DNA from: Paramagnetospirillum magnetotacticum MS-1 | GTDB lineage: Bacteria; Pseudomonadota; Alphaproteobacteria; Rhodospirillales; Magnetospirillaceae | Reading direction: 5' to 3' | Length of the DNA stretch: 64,000 nt | Assembly: GCF_000829825.1 (NCBI RefSeq) | Contig: NZ_JXSL01000020.1 | Span: forward strand, 62,001-126,000 | In this document: one piece after another, positions 38,476 through 46,833 of the stretch | How the letters are laid out: every line of letters starts with the position of its first letter | Numbering within the stretch: position 1 is the stretch's first letter | Position numbers and translations under genes: made by a program | The notes under the pieces: generated by a model | Told to the model about the DNA's origin: nothing | The model's database searches: none | The model's input: the letters and a program-made list of their open reading frames with translations, nothing else

Positions 38476-41215
38476 ACTCTCCCTCCACCGCAAATTGGTG
38501 CTGGCCTTCTTGGTGCTGGCCCTGGGACCGCTTGTGGTGGCGGGCCTTGCCCTCTCGGTGGGGGCCTATCGTCTTCAGGACCGCCAGACCGAGGCCATTC
38601 AGCGTCAGGTCGGCCATAGCATCATTTCCGAATTCCGCCATTATCTGGGGAATCTGATCCTTGAACTGGAGGAGCCGCTGCGCCGCCAGGGCATGGGCCG
38701 ACGCGATGCGGCCAGTCGCCAATCCTTGGCCGACGGACTGATCGCCTTCGAGCCCATGTTCATCGAAGTGGCCTTGCTCGATGCCCAGGGGGCCGTCCTG
38801 ACGCGGGCCAGCCGCTATGAACCGGTGATCGCGCAGGGCGTGGCCGGACTCGGCCATCTGCCCGAGGTGGCGGCGGCCATGATCGACGGCGCCACGGCCA
38901 TCGGAGACATCCGGCATTACGTTCCGACAAACGAGCCGATGATCGGCCTCGTCGTGCCTTCCATGGATCCCCGGACTGGTCGGCCCGAGGGGTTCATTCT
39001 AGCCCAGGCCCGTTTCCGCAAGATTTGGGAATTCACGCAGCCAGCGCCCGGATTGGAGCAATTGAACAGCTATATTCTCGATCGCGGCGGTCAGGTTATC
39101 GCCCACCGCAATCCGTCGGTGGTTCTGGCCCATGCCGCGCGCAGCCTGCCCTTGACCGATGGAATTGTCCGGGGGCTCGACGGGGATTGGGTGTTCAGCA
39201 CCAGCGAGGCTTTTGTGGTCGGCGGCCGCCGTTTTCTGATGGTCGTGGAACAGCCCCTGTTCAGCGCCCTCAAACTGCCCGCGGGCGCGGCCTTGATCGT
39301 GGCCCTGGTTTTGTTGTTCGCAGGGATCGGCGCCTGGTTTCTGATGCGCTATTCGCGCCACGCCATTCTGGCGCCCATCGACGCCCTGGCCGATGCGGTG
39401 CGCGATGTTGAGGCCGGCGACATGAGCCGCCGCGCCCCGGTGCGGTCCTCCGACGAGATCGGGGCCTTGGCCATGGCGTTCAATTCCATGACCGGCCGGG
39501 TCGCCGATCTGTTGAACGACCTGGGCGATTCCGAGGAGAAGTTCCGGCTGGTGATGGAAAGCGCCAGCGACGCCCTGGTGGTGATCGACGCCCAGGGCTG
39601 CATCACCACCTGGAACCGCGCCGCGACCCGCATGTTCGGCTATCAGGCCGCCGAGGTGATCGGGCGCAATGTGGGACTCCTGATGCCCAGTCATTTGCGT
39701 GGACGTCATGACGATGTCCTGGCTCACCTCAGGACCGAGACCGACGGTCGTCTCCAGACCGAGCCGCGCGAACAGCCCGCCCAGCGCAAGGACGGCACCC
39801 TGTTTCCGGTGGAGGTCACCCTGGCCGGATTTTCGTTCAAGGGGCAGCGGTACTTTTCCGGAATCATGCGCGATATCTCGGCGCGCAAGGAGGCGGAATC
39901 CAATATCCGCTTCCTGGCCCGTCACGACGCCCTGACCGGCCTGGCCAACCGGGTGGTGCTAAGGGAAAAGCTCGAAGAGATCCTGCCCGAGACCGGGGCG
40001 CGTCAGCTGCACTGCCTGCTGTTCATCGATCTGGACAATTTCAAGGTGGTCAACGACATCCTGGGGCACAGCTTCGGCGACCGCCTGCTGGTGGAGGTGG
40101 CGGGGCGCCTGCGCTCCATCGAGGGCGGACGCAATATCGTTTGCCGCCATGGCGGTGATGAATTCATTTTGCTGGCGCCTGACATTCAAAGCCGGGAAAA
40201 GGCGGCGGAATTGGCCGAGCGGGTTCTGGCGGTGATGAGCGATTCCTTCGCCATCGACGCCCAGGCCATCGAGGTCGGATGCTCAATCGGCATCAGTATG
40301 GCGCCCGATGACGGTGACAAGGCCGAAACCCTGATCCGCAAGGCCGATATCGCCATGTACAAAGCCAAGGAGAAGGGACGGCTGGGCTTCCAGTTTTTCA
40401 CCGGCGCCATGGATCGCCAGATGGCCGAGCGCCGCCAGTTGGAAAAGTCGCTGCGCCGCGGCCTGCGCGACGGAGATGTTTTCATCCATCTGCAACCCAA
40501 GGTCCGGCTGGCCGAGGGCCGCGTCACCGGCTTTGAGGCCCTGGCCCGCTGGCAGAGCCCCGACCATGGGATGGTGCCGCCCAGCCGCTTCATTCCGGTG
40601 GCCGAGGAATGCGGCCTGATTGGCGGCATCGGCGAGCTGGTCCTGCGCCTGACCATGGAGACATTGGCCGGTTGGCGGGCCCATGGGCGGGTACTCTTGC
40701 CGGTGGCCGTCAATCTGTCGGCGGGGCAGTTGGGCAATCCCGGCCTGGCCGGGGAGATCGACTCCTTGCTGCGCGAATTCGGTCTGCCGCCCACAGTGCT
40801 GGAACTGGAACTGACGGAAAGCATGCTGATGGGCGACGCGGATCAGGTCCGCGCCATCTTATTCCGTCTCAAGGATCTGGGAATCAAGCTCAGCATCGAC
40901 GACTTCGGGACTGGCTATTCCAGTCTCAGCTATTTGAAGCGCTTTCCGGTGGATGTGCTGAAAATCGACAAGTCCTTCGTCACCGATCTGCCGGGAGACC
41001 CCGAAGGGGAGGCCATCTGTCTGGCCATTATCAACATGGCCAAGGCTCTTTCCCTGGACGTGGTCGCCGAAGGGGTGGAAACCGAGGCGCAGAGTTCGTT
41101 TCTGAGCGATAACGGCTGCGACTTCGCCCAAGGGTTCTTCTTCGCCCGACCGGTTTCGGTCGAGGAGGCGCAGGACTATCTGCCCGTGACCTGTTCACCC
41201 GATCGGCCGGGGTGA
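38465..41215 (+). CDS. dCache-HAMP-PAS-GGDEF-EAL c-di-GMP enzyme
   Basis: 916 aa. Membrane helix (about 12-36), a periplasmic dCache-type sensor (about 37-270), second helix (about 273-295), HAMP (about 297-350), PAS (about 360-475), GGDEF (about 485-645, intact GGDEF at 563-567) and EAL (about 660-905, intact EAL at 691-693 and DDFGTGYSS at 812-820). Both activities appear intact; which dominates is unknown. The coupled substrate-binding protein could load the periplasmic domain. Converges on the FlaF/DUF2934 gene. Confidence 0.92.
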   Translation: MEAELSLHRKLVLAFLVLALGPLVVAGLALSVGAYRLQDRQTEAIQRQVGHSIISEFRHYLGNLILELEEPLRRQGMGRRDAASRQSLADGLIAFEPMFIEVALLDAQGAVLTRASRYEPVIAQGVAGLGHLPEVAAAMIDGATAIGDIRHYVPTNEPMIGLVVPSMDPRTGRPEGFILAQARFRKIWEFTQPAPGLEQLNSYILDRGGQVIAHRNPSVVLAHAARSLPLTDGIVRGLDGDWVFSTSEAFVVGGRRFLMVVEQPLFSALKLPAGAALIVALVLLFAGIGAWFLMRYSRHAILAPIDALADAVRDVEAGDMSRRAPVRSSDEIGALAMAFNSMTGRVADLLNDLGDSEEKFRLVMESASDALVVIDAQGCITTWNRAATRMFGYQAAEVIGRNVGLLMPSHLRGRHDDVLAHLRTETDGRLQTEPREQPAQRKDGTLFPVEVTLAGFSFKGQRYFSGIMRDISARKEAESNIRFLARHDALTGLANRVVLREKLEEILPETGARQLHCLLFIDLDNFKVVNDILGHSFGDRLLVEVAGRLRSIEGGRNIVCRHGGDEFILLAPDIQSREKAAELAERVLAVMSDSFAIDAQAIEVGCSIGISMAPDDGDKAETLIRKADIAMYKAKEKGRLGFQFFTGAMDRQMAERRQLEKSLRRGLRDGDVFIHLQPKVRLAEGRVTGFEALARWQSPDHGMVPPSRFIPVAEECGLIGGIGELVLRLTMETLAGWRAHGRVLLPVAVNLSAGQLGNPGLAGEIDSLLREFGLPPTVLELELTESMLMGDADQVRAILFRLKDLGIKLSIDDFGTGYSSLSYLKRFPVDVLKIDKSFVTDLPGDPEGEAICLAIINMAKALSLDVVAEGVETEAQSSFLSDNGCDFAQGFFFARPVSVEEAQDYLPVTCSPDRPG

Positions 41216-41227
41216 TGGCAAAGGGCG

Positions 41228-41647
41228 TCAACCGCTGGACAATTCCATCTCGGCCAGCAGCCAGTGCTCGAGGTCCTGTTCCTGGGGGCGGCCGCGGCTT
41301 TCCCAGATGGCATAGGCCCGCTCGCGGATGCGGGCGATATCATCGCCATGGGCCAGAATGTCCGAGACTTCCCGGTTGATGTCGATCAGGGCGTTGACGC
41401 GCGCGTCACTGGCGCCGTTGCCGTGTTCATCCGTCGAAAGGGCATAGGCCACCTGACGCTGGTTCGGAAACTGCCAGGCCCGCGCGGCGGCGATGTGGGC
41501 CAAGGTCCGCCAGACGCGCTGATTGCGCTCCAACGCCTTGAGGAAGCTGGTCGTGTCGCAGGCCTTGTCCAGTTCCTGGGCTGCCTCATCCAGGGCCAGG
41601 GCGCCGGTTTCCGCCAAAGTCAGCTTTTCGGGATGCAGGCTTGCCAT
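41228..41647 (-). CDS. FlaF-like protein with DUF2934 C-terminus
   Basis: 139 aa. The ATG at 41647 has GGGAGG six bases upstream; an upstream ATG at 41686 lacks a good site. The middle resembles FlaF, the flagellin-synthesis regulator of alphaproteobacteria: ALERNQRVWRTLA and ALIDINREVSDIL line up with FlaF. The C-terminal IRERAYAIWESRGRPQEQDLEHWLLAE matches DUF2934, usually found alone or in stress-related proteins. The joining of these two is unusual. No flagellar genes lie nearby. Assignment is by eye. Confidence 0.7.
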   Translation of the reverse strand: MASLHPEKLTLAETGALALDEAAQELDKACDTTSFLKALERNQRVWRTLAHIAAARAWQFPNQRQVAYALSTDEHGNGASDARVNALIDINREVSDILAHGDDIARIRERAYAIWESRGRPQEQDLEHWLLAEMELSSG

Positions 41648-41756
41648 CGGGTCCCTCCCGATTGCCGGATTGTCCATTTTTTTCATGGATAATCCTAGGG
41701 CGAATGGCAGGGGGATTCAATGCCGCAGAAGTGATGGCTGTATGACAGTTTGTGCA

Positions 41757-41770
41757 CTGATATATATCAA
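41757..41770 (+). promoter_or_regulatory. FNR/FixK-type anaerobox
   Basis: CTGATATATATCAA differs from the TTGAT-N4-ATCAA consensus at one base. Its centre (41763.5) lies 41.5 bp upstream of a predicted start at about 41805, the position used by class II FNR promoters. A -10-like TACCCT is at 41793-41798. Confidence 0.7.
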
Positions 41771-41792
41771 AGCTTGGCGATAAGGCCCCTGC

Positions 41793-41798
41793 TACCCT
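41793..41798 (+). promoter_or_regulatory. Candidate -10 element of an FNR-type promoter
   Basis: TACCCT (consensus TATAAT, four matches) sits about 22 bp after the anaerobox at 41757-41770, consistent with activator-dependent transcription starting near 41805. Confidence 0.5.
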
Positions 41799-41839
41799 TG
41801 GGTGGCATCAACTGATGTTTTCCGAGGGGGAGGACACAA

Positions 41840-41938
41840 ATGGTTATCGACAATACGGCCGTTATTGCCTTGACTTTCCTGGGATTTATTCTGGCGGTGA
41901 CCGGCGGGCTCGCCTGGTTCGTTCTGAGCCGGAAATAG
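41840..41938 (+). CDS. 32-aa single-helix membrane protein
   Basis: A short frame, MVIDNTAVIALTFLGF to the C-terminal FVLSRK, with one membrane helix (about residues 6-28) and a positively charged end. A very strong ribosome-binding sequence (GGGGGAGG at about 41826-41833) precedes the ATG, an FNR/FixK box and -10 lie upstream, and a hairpin with a T-run follows the stop. These flanking signals, not length, make the gene credible. Small single-helix proteins of this kind are known in cytochrome oxidase complexes (CcoM, CydX, CcoQ types). Which partner it has is unknown. Confidence 0.75.
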   Translation: MVIDNTAVIALTFLGFILAVTGGLAWFVLSRK

Positions 41939-41954
41939 GGTTTCGTGCAAGGCG

Positions 41955-41987
41955 GCCGCCGGGATTTCAACCGGCGGCTAGCTTTTT
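41955..41987 (+). terminator. Rho-independent terminator for the 32-aa gene
   Basis: GCCGCCGG (41955-41962) pairs with CCGGCGGC (41971-41978) around an eight-base loop and is followed by TAGCTTTTTG. It starts 17 bp after the stop codon. It overlaps the last codons of the convergent RHH gene. Confidence 0.75.
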
Positions 41988-42179
41988 GAGTTCGTTCAGC
42001 ACGAACACCCGGATGGCCGAGGACAGATTGGCGCCGCGCGCGCTGTCGATTTCCGCCACCATCTGATTGACCGACAGCCCCCGCGCGGTCGCCATATCCT
42101 TCAGACAGTCCCAGAACTCGGGCTCCAGCGTGACGCTGGTGGCGTGACCGGCGATCTTGACCGAGCGCTTGACCGGCAT
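41967..42179 (-). CDS. Ribbon-helix-helix domain protein
   Basis: 70 aa from the ATG at 42179; a longer frame back to 42227 lies inside the synthetase gene. The VKIAGHATSVTLEPEFWDCLKDMATARGLSVNQMVAEID region is a ribbon-helix-helix fold of the type found in alphaproteobacterial RHH_4 proteins (beta strand then two helices). It probably binds DNA as a dimer. It follows the NRPS-like gene by 8 bp, so may be co-transcribed and could regulate the locus, but no operator was found. Confidence 0.8.
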   Translation of the reverse strand: MPVKRSVKIAGHATSVTLEPEFWDCLKDMATARGLSVNQMVAEIDSARGANLSSAIRVFVLNELKKLAAG

Positions 42180-42187
42180 GCCGCTGA

Positions 42188-45100
42188 TCACCTGACGATA
42201 ACCGTCTGGGCGGGGGCGCCCTCCCACTGGGAGTGGGCCGGAATACCTTCACCCTTCATGACGATGGTCAGCATGCCGATCCGGGCGAAGTCGCCCACAT
42301 CGGTGTCGTAGAGCACGGTGGAGCCCGAACCCACGCTCACGCCCTTGCCCAGCTTGACGCGGCCCACCTTCATGACCCGGTCCTCGTAAAGATGGGTCTG
42401 CAAGGCCGACAACGAGTTGATCGCGCAGAAATCGCCCACCTCGATGCAGTCGAATTCGGTGATGTCGGTGGTGTCCATGAACACGCCCTGGCCGAAGCGG
42501 CAGCCGTACAGCCACAGGAACCAGGGCAGGAAGGGCGTGCCGCGCAGATGGTCCAGCAGCACTTTTCCCGCCAGGCCCCAATACATGACCGCGACCGCTT
42601 CGGTGCGCAGCGCCCACCACGACCACATGGGCTTGGCGGTGGGGCGGTAGATCCACATCATCAGCCACTTCACCGCCACCGAGGACAGGGCCAGCGAGAA
42701 GGAGATGGCCACCGAGGCGGCCACGAACAGCGGCAGGACGGTGGCGTATTCCCGCGCCAGAATGCTGGGCGCCAGCAGGTCCACGGTCAGGATGCCGAAG
42801 GTGATGAACAGCATGGTGGGCAACGAGACGGCGAAGGCCTCGAACACGGCGCGCCAGGCCCGGCGCCACAGGGGCGGCGTGAAGGTCCAGTCCGAGCCCA
42901 CGCTGTCGAAGCGCTGGCGCACCGGCAGCTTGAAGGGCGGATTGCCGAACCAGGTGTCGCAGGCTTGCATCTGGTCATTGGCGGGTGGCCGCGACTTGAT
43001 GCCGATCAGGGTGCCGGTGGGAATCACCGCGCCGGGCGGTACCACGGCGTCGTTGCCGACGAAGACGCGGGCCTCGGTCTTGACCGGTTCCAGGACCATC
43101 CAGCCGCGCCGCACGCATTCGTCGCCCAGCACCACCTCGTCGGCGATGAAACAACCCGGACCGATATCGGTCAGGTCATAGCGTCCGGCCAGATTGCACG
43201 AGATCTCGGCGTCCTTGCCGATCTTGGCCCCCATCAGCCGGTACCACATGCGCATATAGACGGTGGCGTACAGCGACGACAGGGTTTCGAGCATCAGTTC
43301 GGTGGCCAGAGCCACGATCCATTTGCGGACGTAGAGACTGCCGTAGATGGAGTAGCTTCCCGCGGTGACCACAGGCAGCACCGTCCAGCGCACCAGGGCG
43401 ATGAGCAGCACGGTAACGAAGATCAGCGCCATGGCGGTGGGCCAGGCCAGCAGCGGCAGGATGGTGGCGTATTCGCCGCCCGCCAGAACGTCGCTCAGGC
43501 GCTCGAAGATGGAGAAGGCCGGGAAGATGGGCAGCAGGCTGATGGGCGGCAAGACCACCAGCATCAGGCCGTAAAGCAGGGTCAGGCCCAATTTGCGGCC
43601 GAAACTGGCCTGGGCATGTTCGGGCAGGGCGGCCTCGTCCACCATGCCCACCTTGCGGCCGGGCGAGCCGTCCCAATGCTCATAGCGGCCCACCCTGGTC
43701 CCCGTGGTGATGGAGGTGAGGTCGCCGATCTCGCCGCCCGTCTCGATCACCACGCCATCGGCGATCATGCACGAACTGCCCATATAGACGTCGTCGCCGA
43801 TCTCGATGGTACCGATCACCAGTTCGTCGCCCACGGCTTCCGCATTGGCCAGACGGGTCTTGCCGCCGATGGCCACGCCGTTGCCGATGCTCACCAGATC
43901 GAAGGCGCCCGCTTCCATCTCGGCCAGCACGCAGTCACTGCCCACCTTGGCGCCCAGCAGGCGCAGATAGATGCTCATGATGGGCGTGCCCTGGAACCAC
44001 TTGATATGGGCGACGCTGACCACCCGCTGGGCCAGCCACCAGCGGAAATAATAAACGCCCCACAGCTTGTGGCGACCGGGCCGGGTCCGTCCCAGGATCA
44101 GCCATTTCAGCGCGATGGACGAGGCGATGGTGCCCACATTGATCACCGCATAGGTGACCATCAGGGTCCCCATCTCGGTGAAGAAGCTGGCATCTTCGCC
44201 CGACAGCAGCATGTAGGAGACGAACACGCCCAGCCATGGCGCCGTGGTCAGCGCCAGGATGAAGGGCATGGCCACCGCCTGGGCCAGTCCGCACAGGAAC
44301 CGGCGCAGCAAGGTGGGCGGATCGAAGGACAGATCGGCGGGCTTGGCGCCCGGCGCGGGCGCGCGGGCGTCGAGCAACGCTCCCATGGCGCGCAGGGTTC
44401 GGGCGTTGTAGATCTCGTTGAGAGTCAGGCTGGCCAGTTCCGGGGTCTCGCGCACCGCCGAGACGAATTTGGCGGCCAGCAGCGAATGGCCGCCCAAATC
44501 CAGGAAAAAGTCGGCCTCAAAAGGAATGGCCTGGCCAGGGAAGACGCGGCGCGCCGCTTCTAAGAGGGCGGCCTCGGTGCGGGTGGCGGGCTCTTCCTGC
44601 TCGCCGCCGCCGACCGAGAGGTCCAGCGGAAAGTCCTTCAACGCCTTGCGGTTCAGCTTGCCCGAAATCAGCCGGGGCAGTTCGTCCACCACCAGATAAT
44701 GGGACGGAACCATATAGGCGGGAAGCTGGCCGCGCAGGCCTTCCTTAAGGGTGCCGCCTTCGATGGTGGCCCCTGTCTCCGGCACGATGGTCGCCACCAG
44801 ACGCTCGATGCCGTCATCGGTGCGCAAGGATACCGCCGCCTGATGAACGCCGGGAAGCGCGGCGAGGCGTGCCTCGATCTCGCCCAGTTCGACGCGAAAG
44901 CCTCTGATCTTGACCTGATCGTCGATACGGCCGTGAAAGGTGATGTCGCCGTTTTCGTCGATGGCCACCGCATCGCCCGAACGATAGAGCACCGGGGCGG
45001 AACCGTCCGTGTCCCATGGATTGGCGATAAATTTCTCGGCGGTGAGATCGGGGCGGCCGAGATATCCGGCGGCCACGCCCGGCCCGCCGATCAGCAACTC

Positions 45101-46162
45101 ACCGGTCATGCCCGGCGCGACGGGCTGGATGAGGTCGTCGGCCACGAAGCAGACGTAATTGGGAATGGGCCGCCCGATGGTCACCGGCTTGCCTGGCTCG
45201 ACCTCGGCGATGGTGGCCACCACCGTGGCCTCGGTGGGGCCATAGGAATTGAAGATGCGCCGCCCCGGACGGCACCAGCGCTCGGCCAAAGCGGGGGGGC
45301 AGGCCTCGCCGCCCAGAATGATGACGCGCAGGCCCGGGATATCGCCGGGCAGCAGGCCCAAGAGGGTCGGCACCGTGTCGAGAACGGTGATTCCGGCCTG
45401 GGCCAGCACGTCGGGCAACTGGTCGGCCTCGGCCAGGGTGCGGCGTCCGGCGATCCACAGGCGCGCGCCCACCAGATAGGGCACGAAGATCTCTTCCAGC
45501 GACAGGTCAAAGGCCACCGAAGCGCCCTGGAACACCACGTCGTCGGCCCGCAGCCCGTAGATGGAATTGGCGGCGCGCAGGTAATGGCAGATGTTGGAAT
45601 GGCTGATGACGATGGCTTTGGGCTTGCCGGTGGAGCCCGACGTGTAGATGGCATAGGCGGGATCGGCGCTGCTGGCGCCCTGGGTGCGCGGATCGGGCGA
45701 GGCGCCCGTTGGCGCGCCCTGCTCCAGACTCGGCAGGATCAGGGTATGGGCCGGCATGGTGCCGGTGATGCCGCCCATGGTGAAGGCATCGACGATCAGC
45801 GCCTTGGCGGCGCAATCGTCCAGGCACTCGGCCACCCGGTCGGCGGGGGCCTCGGTGTCGAAGGGGATATAGGCGGCGCCCGAGGCCAGAATGCCCAGCA
45901 GGGCCACGTGCAGATCCAGGGATCGGCTCATCCACAGCCCGACGAAATCGCCCCGTCCGATCCCGCGCGCCGCCAGGGCGCGGGCCACGGTCTGGGCGCG
46001 CTCCGACAACTGGGCATAGGTCAGGGTGACGTCGCCGAAGGTGGCGGCGGCGGCGTGGGGAAAGGCGCGGACGCTGGAAGAGAAGATCTCCCACAGGGTC
46101 TCGTCACGGATCAGGGCGGAATCACGGGGCCCGAACAGGGCGGAAAGCAGGGATTGTGTCAC
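42188..46162 (-). CDS. Pls-like nonribosomal peptide synthetase with tandem membrane domains
   Basis: 1,324 aa, GTG start overlapping the Sfp stop (GTGA). Adenylation domain about 20-515 with YTSGSTGKPK at 173, NSYGPTEATV at 305 and ISGKLNRKAL at 499. Carrier domain about 530-600 with LGGHS and phosphopantetheine Ser560. Then three repeats of membrane helices (about 620-690, 860-945, 1105-1175) each followed by left-handed beta-helix hexapeptides (about 739-830, 975-1060, 1215-1320). This A-T-membrane layout is that of epsilon-poly-lysine synthetase and its Pls/PosA relatives, which make homopolymers of amino acids without a thioesterase. No condensation domain. Product unknown. Confidence 0.88.
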   Translation of the reverse strand: MTQSLLSALFGPRDSALIRDETLWEIFSSSVRAFPHAAAATFGDVTLTYAQLSERAQTVARALAARGIGRGDFVGLWMSRSLDLHVALLGILASGAAYIPFDTEAPADRVAECLDDCAAKALIVDAFTMGGITGTMPAHTLILPSLEQGAPTGASPDPRTQGASSADPAYAIYTSGSTGKPKAIVISHSNICHYLRAANSIYGLRADDVVFQGASVAFDLSLEEIFVPYLVGARLWIAGRRTLAEADQLPDVLAQAGITVLDTVPTLLGLLPGDIPGLRVIILGGEACPPALAERWCRPGRRIFNSYGPTEATVVATIAEVEPGKPVTIGRPIPNYVCFVADDLIQPVAPGMTGELLIGGPGVAAGYLGRPDLTAEKFIANPWDTDGSAPVLYRSGDAVAIDENGDITFHGRIDDQVKIRGFRVELGEIEARLAALPGVHQAAVSLRTDDGIERLVATIVPETGATIEGGTLKEGLRGQLPAYMVPSHYLVVDELPRLISGKLNRKALKDFPLDLSVGGGEQEEPATRTEAALLEAARRVFPGQAIPFEADFFLDLGGHSLLAAKFVSAVRETPELASLTLNEIYNARTLRAMGALLDARAPAPGAKPADLSFDPPTLLRRFLCGLAQAVAMPFILALTTAPWLGVFVSYMLLSGEDASFFTEMGTLMVTYAVINVGTIASSIALKWLILGRTRPGRHKLWGVYYFRWWLAQRVVSVAHIKWFQGTPIMSIYLRLLGAKVGSDCVLAEMEAGAFDLVSIGNGVAIGGKTRLANAEAVGDELVIGTIEIGDDVYMGSSCMIADGVVIETGGEIGDLTSITTGTRVGRYEHWDGSPGRKVGMVDEAALPEHAQASFGRKLGLTLLYGLMLVVLPPISLLPIFPAFSIFERLSDVLAGGEYATILPLLAWPTAMALIFVTVLLIALVRWTVLPVVTAGSYSIYGSLYVRKWIVALATELMLETLSSLYATVYMRMWYRLMGAKIGKDAEISCNLAGRYDLTDIGPGCFIADEVVLGDECVRRGWMVLEPVKTEARVFVGNDAVVPPGAVIPTGTLIGIKSRPPANDQMQACDTWFGNPPFKLPVRQRFDSVGSDWTFTPPLWRRAWRAVFEAFAVSLPTMLFITFGILTVDLLAPSILAREYATVLPLFVAASVAISFSLALSSVAVKWLMMWIYRPTAKPMWSWWALRTEAVAVMYWGLAGKVLLDHLRGTPFLPWFLWLYGCRFGQGVFMDTTDITEFDCIEVGDFCAINSLSALQTHLYEDRVMKVGRVKLGKGVSVGSGSTVLYDTDVGDFARIGMLTIVMKGEGIPAHSQWEGAPAQTVIVR

Positions 46163-46773
46163 GTCGTTTCCAGGTTTGGCGCCGCATCGGCGCGCGCGGC
46201 GATAACCAGTGCCGCGTCCAAGGGGAGGGTATACCAAGTCACGGCAAAGCGGTCACCCCCCACGTTGATTTTTATGCGTTTCCAGGGCGGCGGAGCCGCC
46301 AGATCCGCGACGGAGGACAGATCCGGTTCGGTCAGCCCAAGGACGATGCCGGTGCCGCGGGCCTTCAGGACCGCTTCCTTGGCCGTCCACAGCCGGGCGA
46401 AGGCCAAAGGCTGATCATCGGGGGCCATGGCGGCCAGACGCGCCCGCTCGGCGGGGGCGAATTGGCGCGCGGCATCCTCCCAGACCGGGCGGCAGCGCTC
46501 CACCGTCTCGATATCGGCCCCCACCGGCCCGTTGCGTGATCCGGCGATCAGCATCAGCCCGTTACAGGATGAGCAGTTGAACCAATAGCCCGGACCGGGA
46601 TCGCTCAGCATGGGCTTGCCAAAGGAATCCCTGGTAATGGCGATCTCGGTTTCGGGGCGGTCCAGCGCTTGGGACAGGTGGCGGAAAAGCAGGCGCGACC
46701 GCGCCTCGGCCGATTGGGCGAGGCCGGTATGCAGCCAGGTCATCCCATCCAATGGTACTGTGTCCAATCGCAT
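46159..46773 (-). CDS. Sfp-type 4'-phosphopantetheinyl transferase
   Basis: 204 aa from the ATG at 46773; a longer upstream frame has no family match. Signature motifs: VGADIETVERC (the DxE metal site) and WTAKEAVLKARG. It transfers phosphopantetheine from coenzyme A to carrier-protein serines, here Ser560 of the downstream synthetase. Start and stop overlap with the synthetase (GTGA) show co-translation, and the pairing is strong evidence that the NRPS-like protein is made in active form. Divergent from the Sel1 gene with 60 bp between starts. Confidence 0.92.
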   Translation of the reverse strand: MRLDTVPLDGMTWLHTGLAQSAEARSRLLFRHLSQALDRPETEIAITRDSFGKPMLSDPGPGYWFNCSSCNGLMLIAGSRNGPVGADIETVERCRPVWEDAARQFAPAERARLAAMAPDDQPLAFARLWTAKEAVLKARGTGIVLGLTEPDLSSVADLAAPPPWKRIKINVGGDRFAVTWYTLPLDAALVIAARADAAPNLETT

Positions 46774-46833
46774 CGACTCCGCCGTCCTAATGCGGCATTC
46801 TGGTGGGCGGTTTCCTTTGGGTGGATGGCCAGA

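Noticed and set aside
42233-44563. Plus-strand open frame of 776 codons
   Set aside because: Antisense to the Pls-like synthetase, which shows clear NRPS motifs on the other strand.
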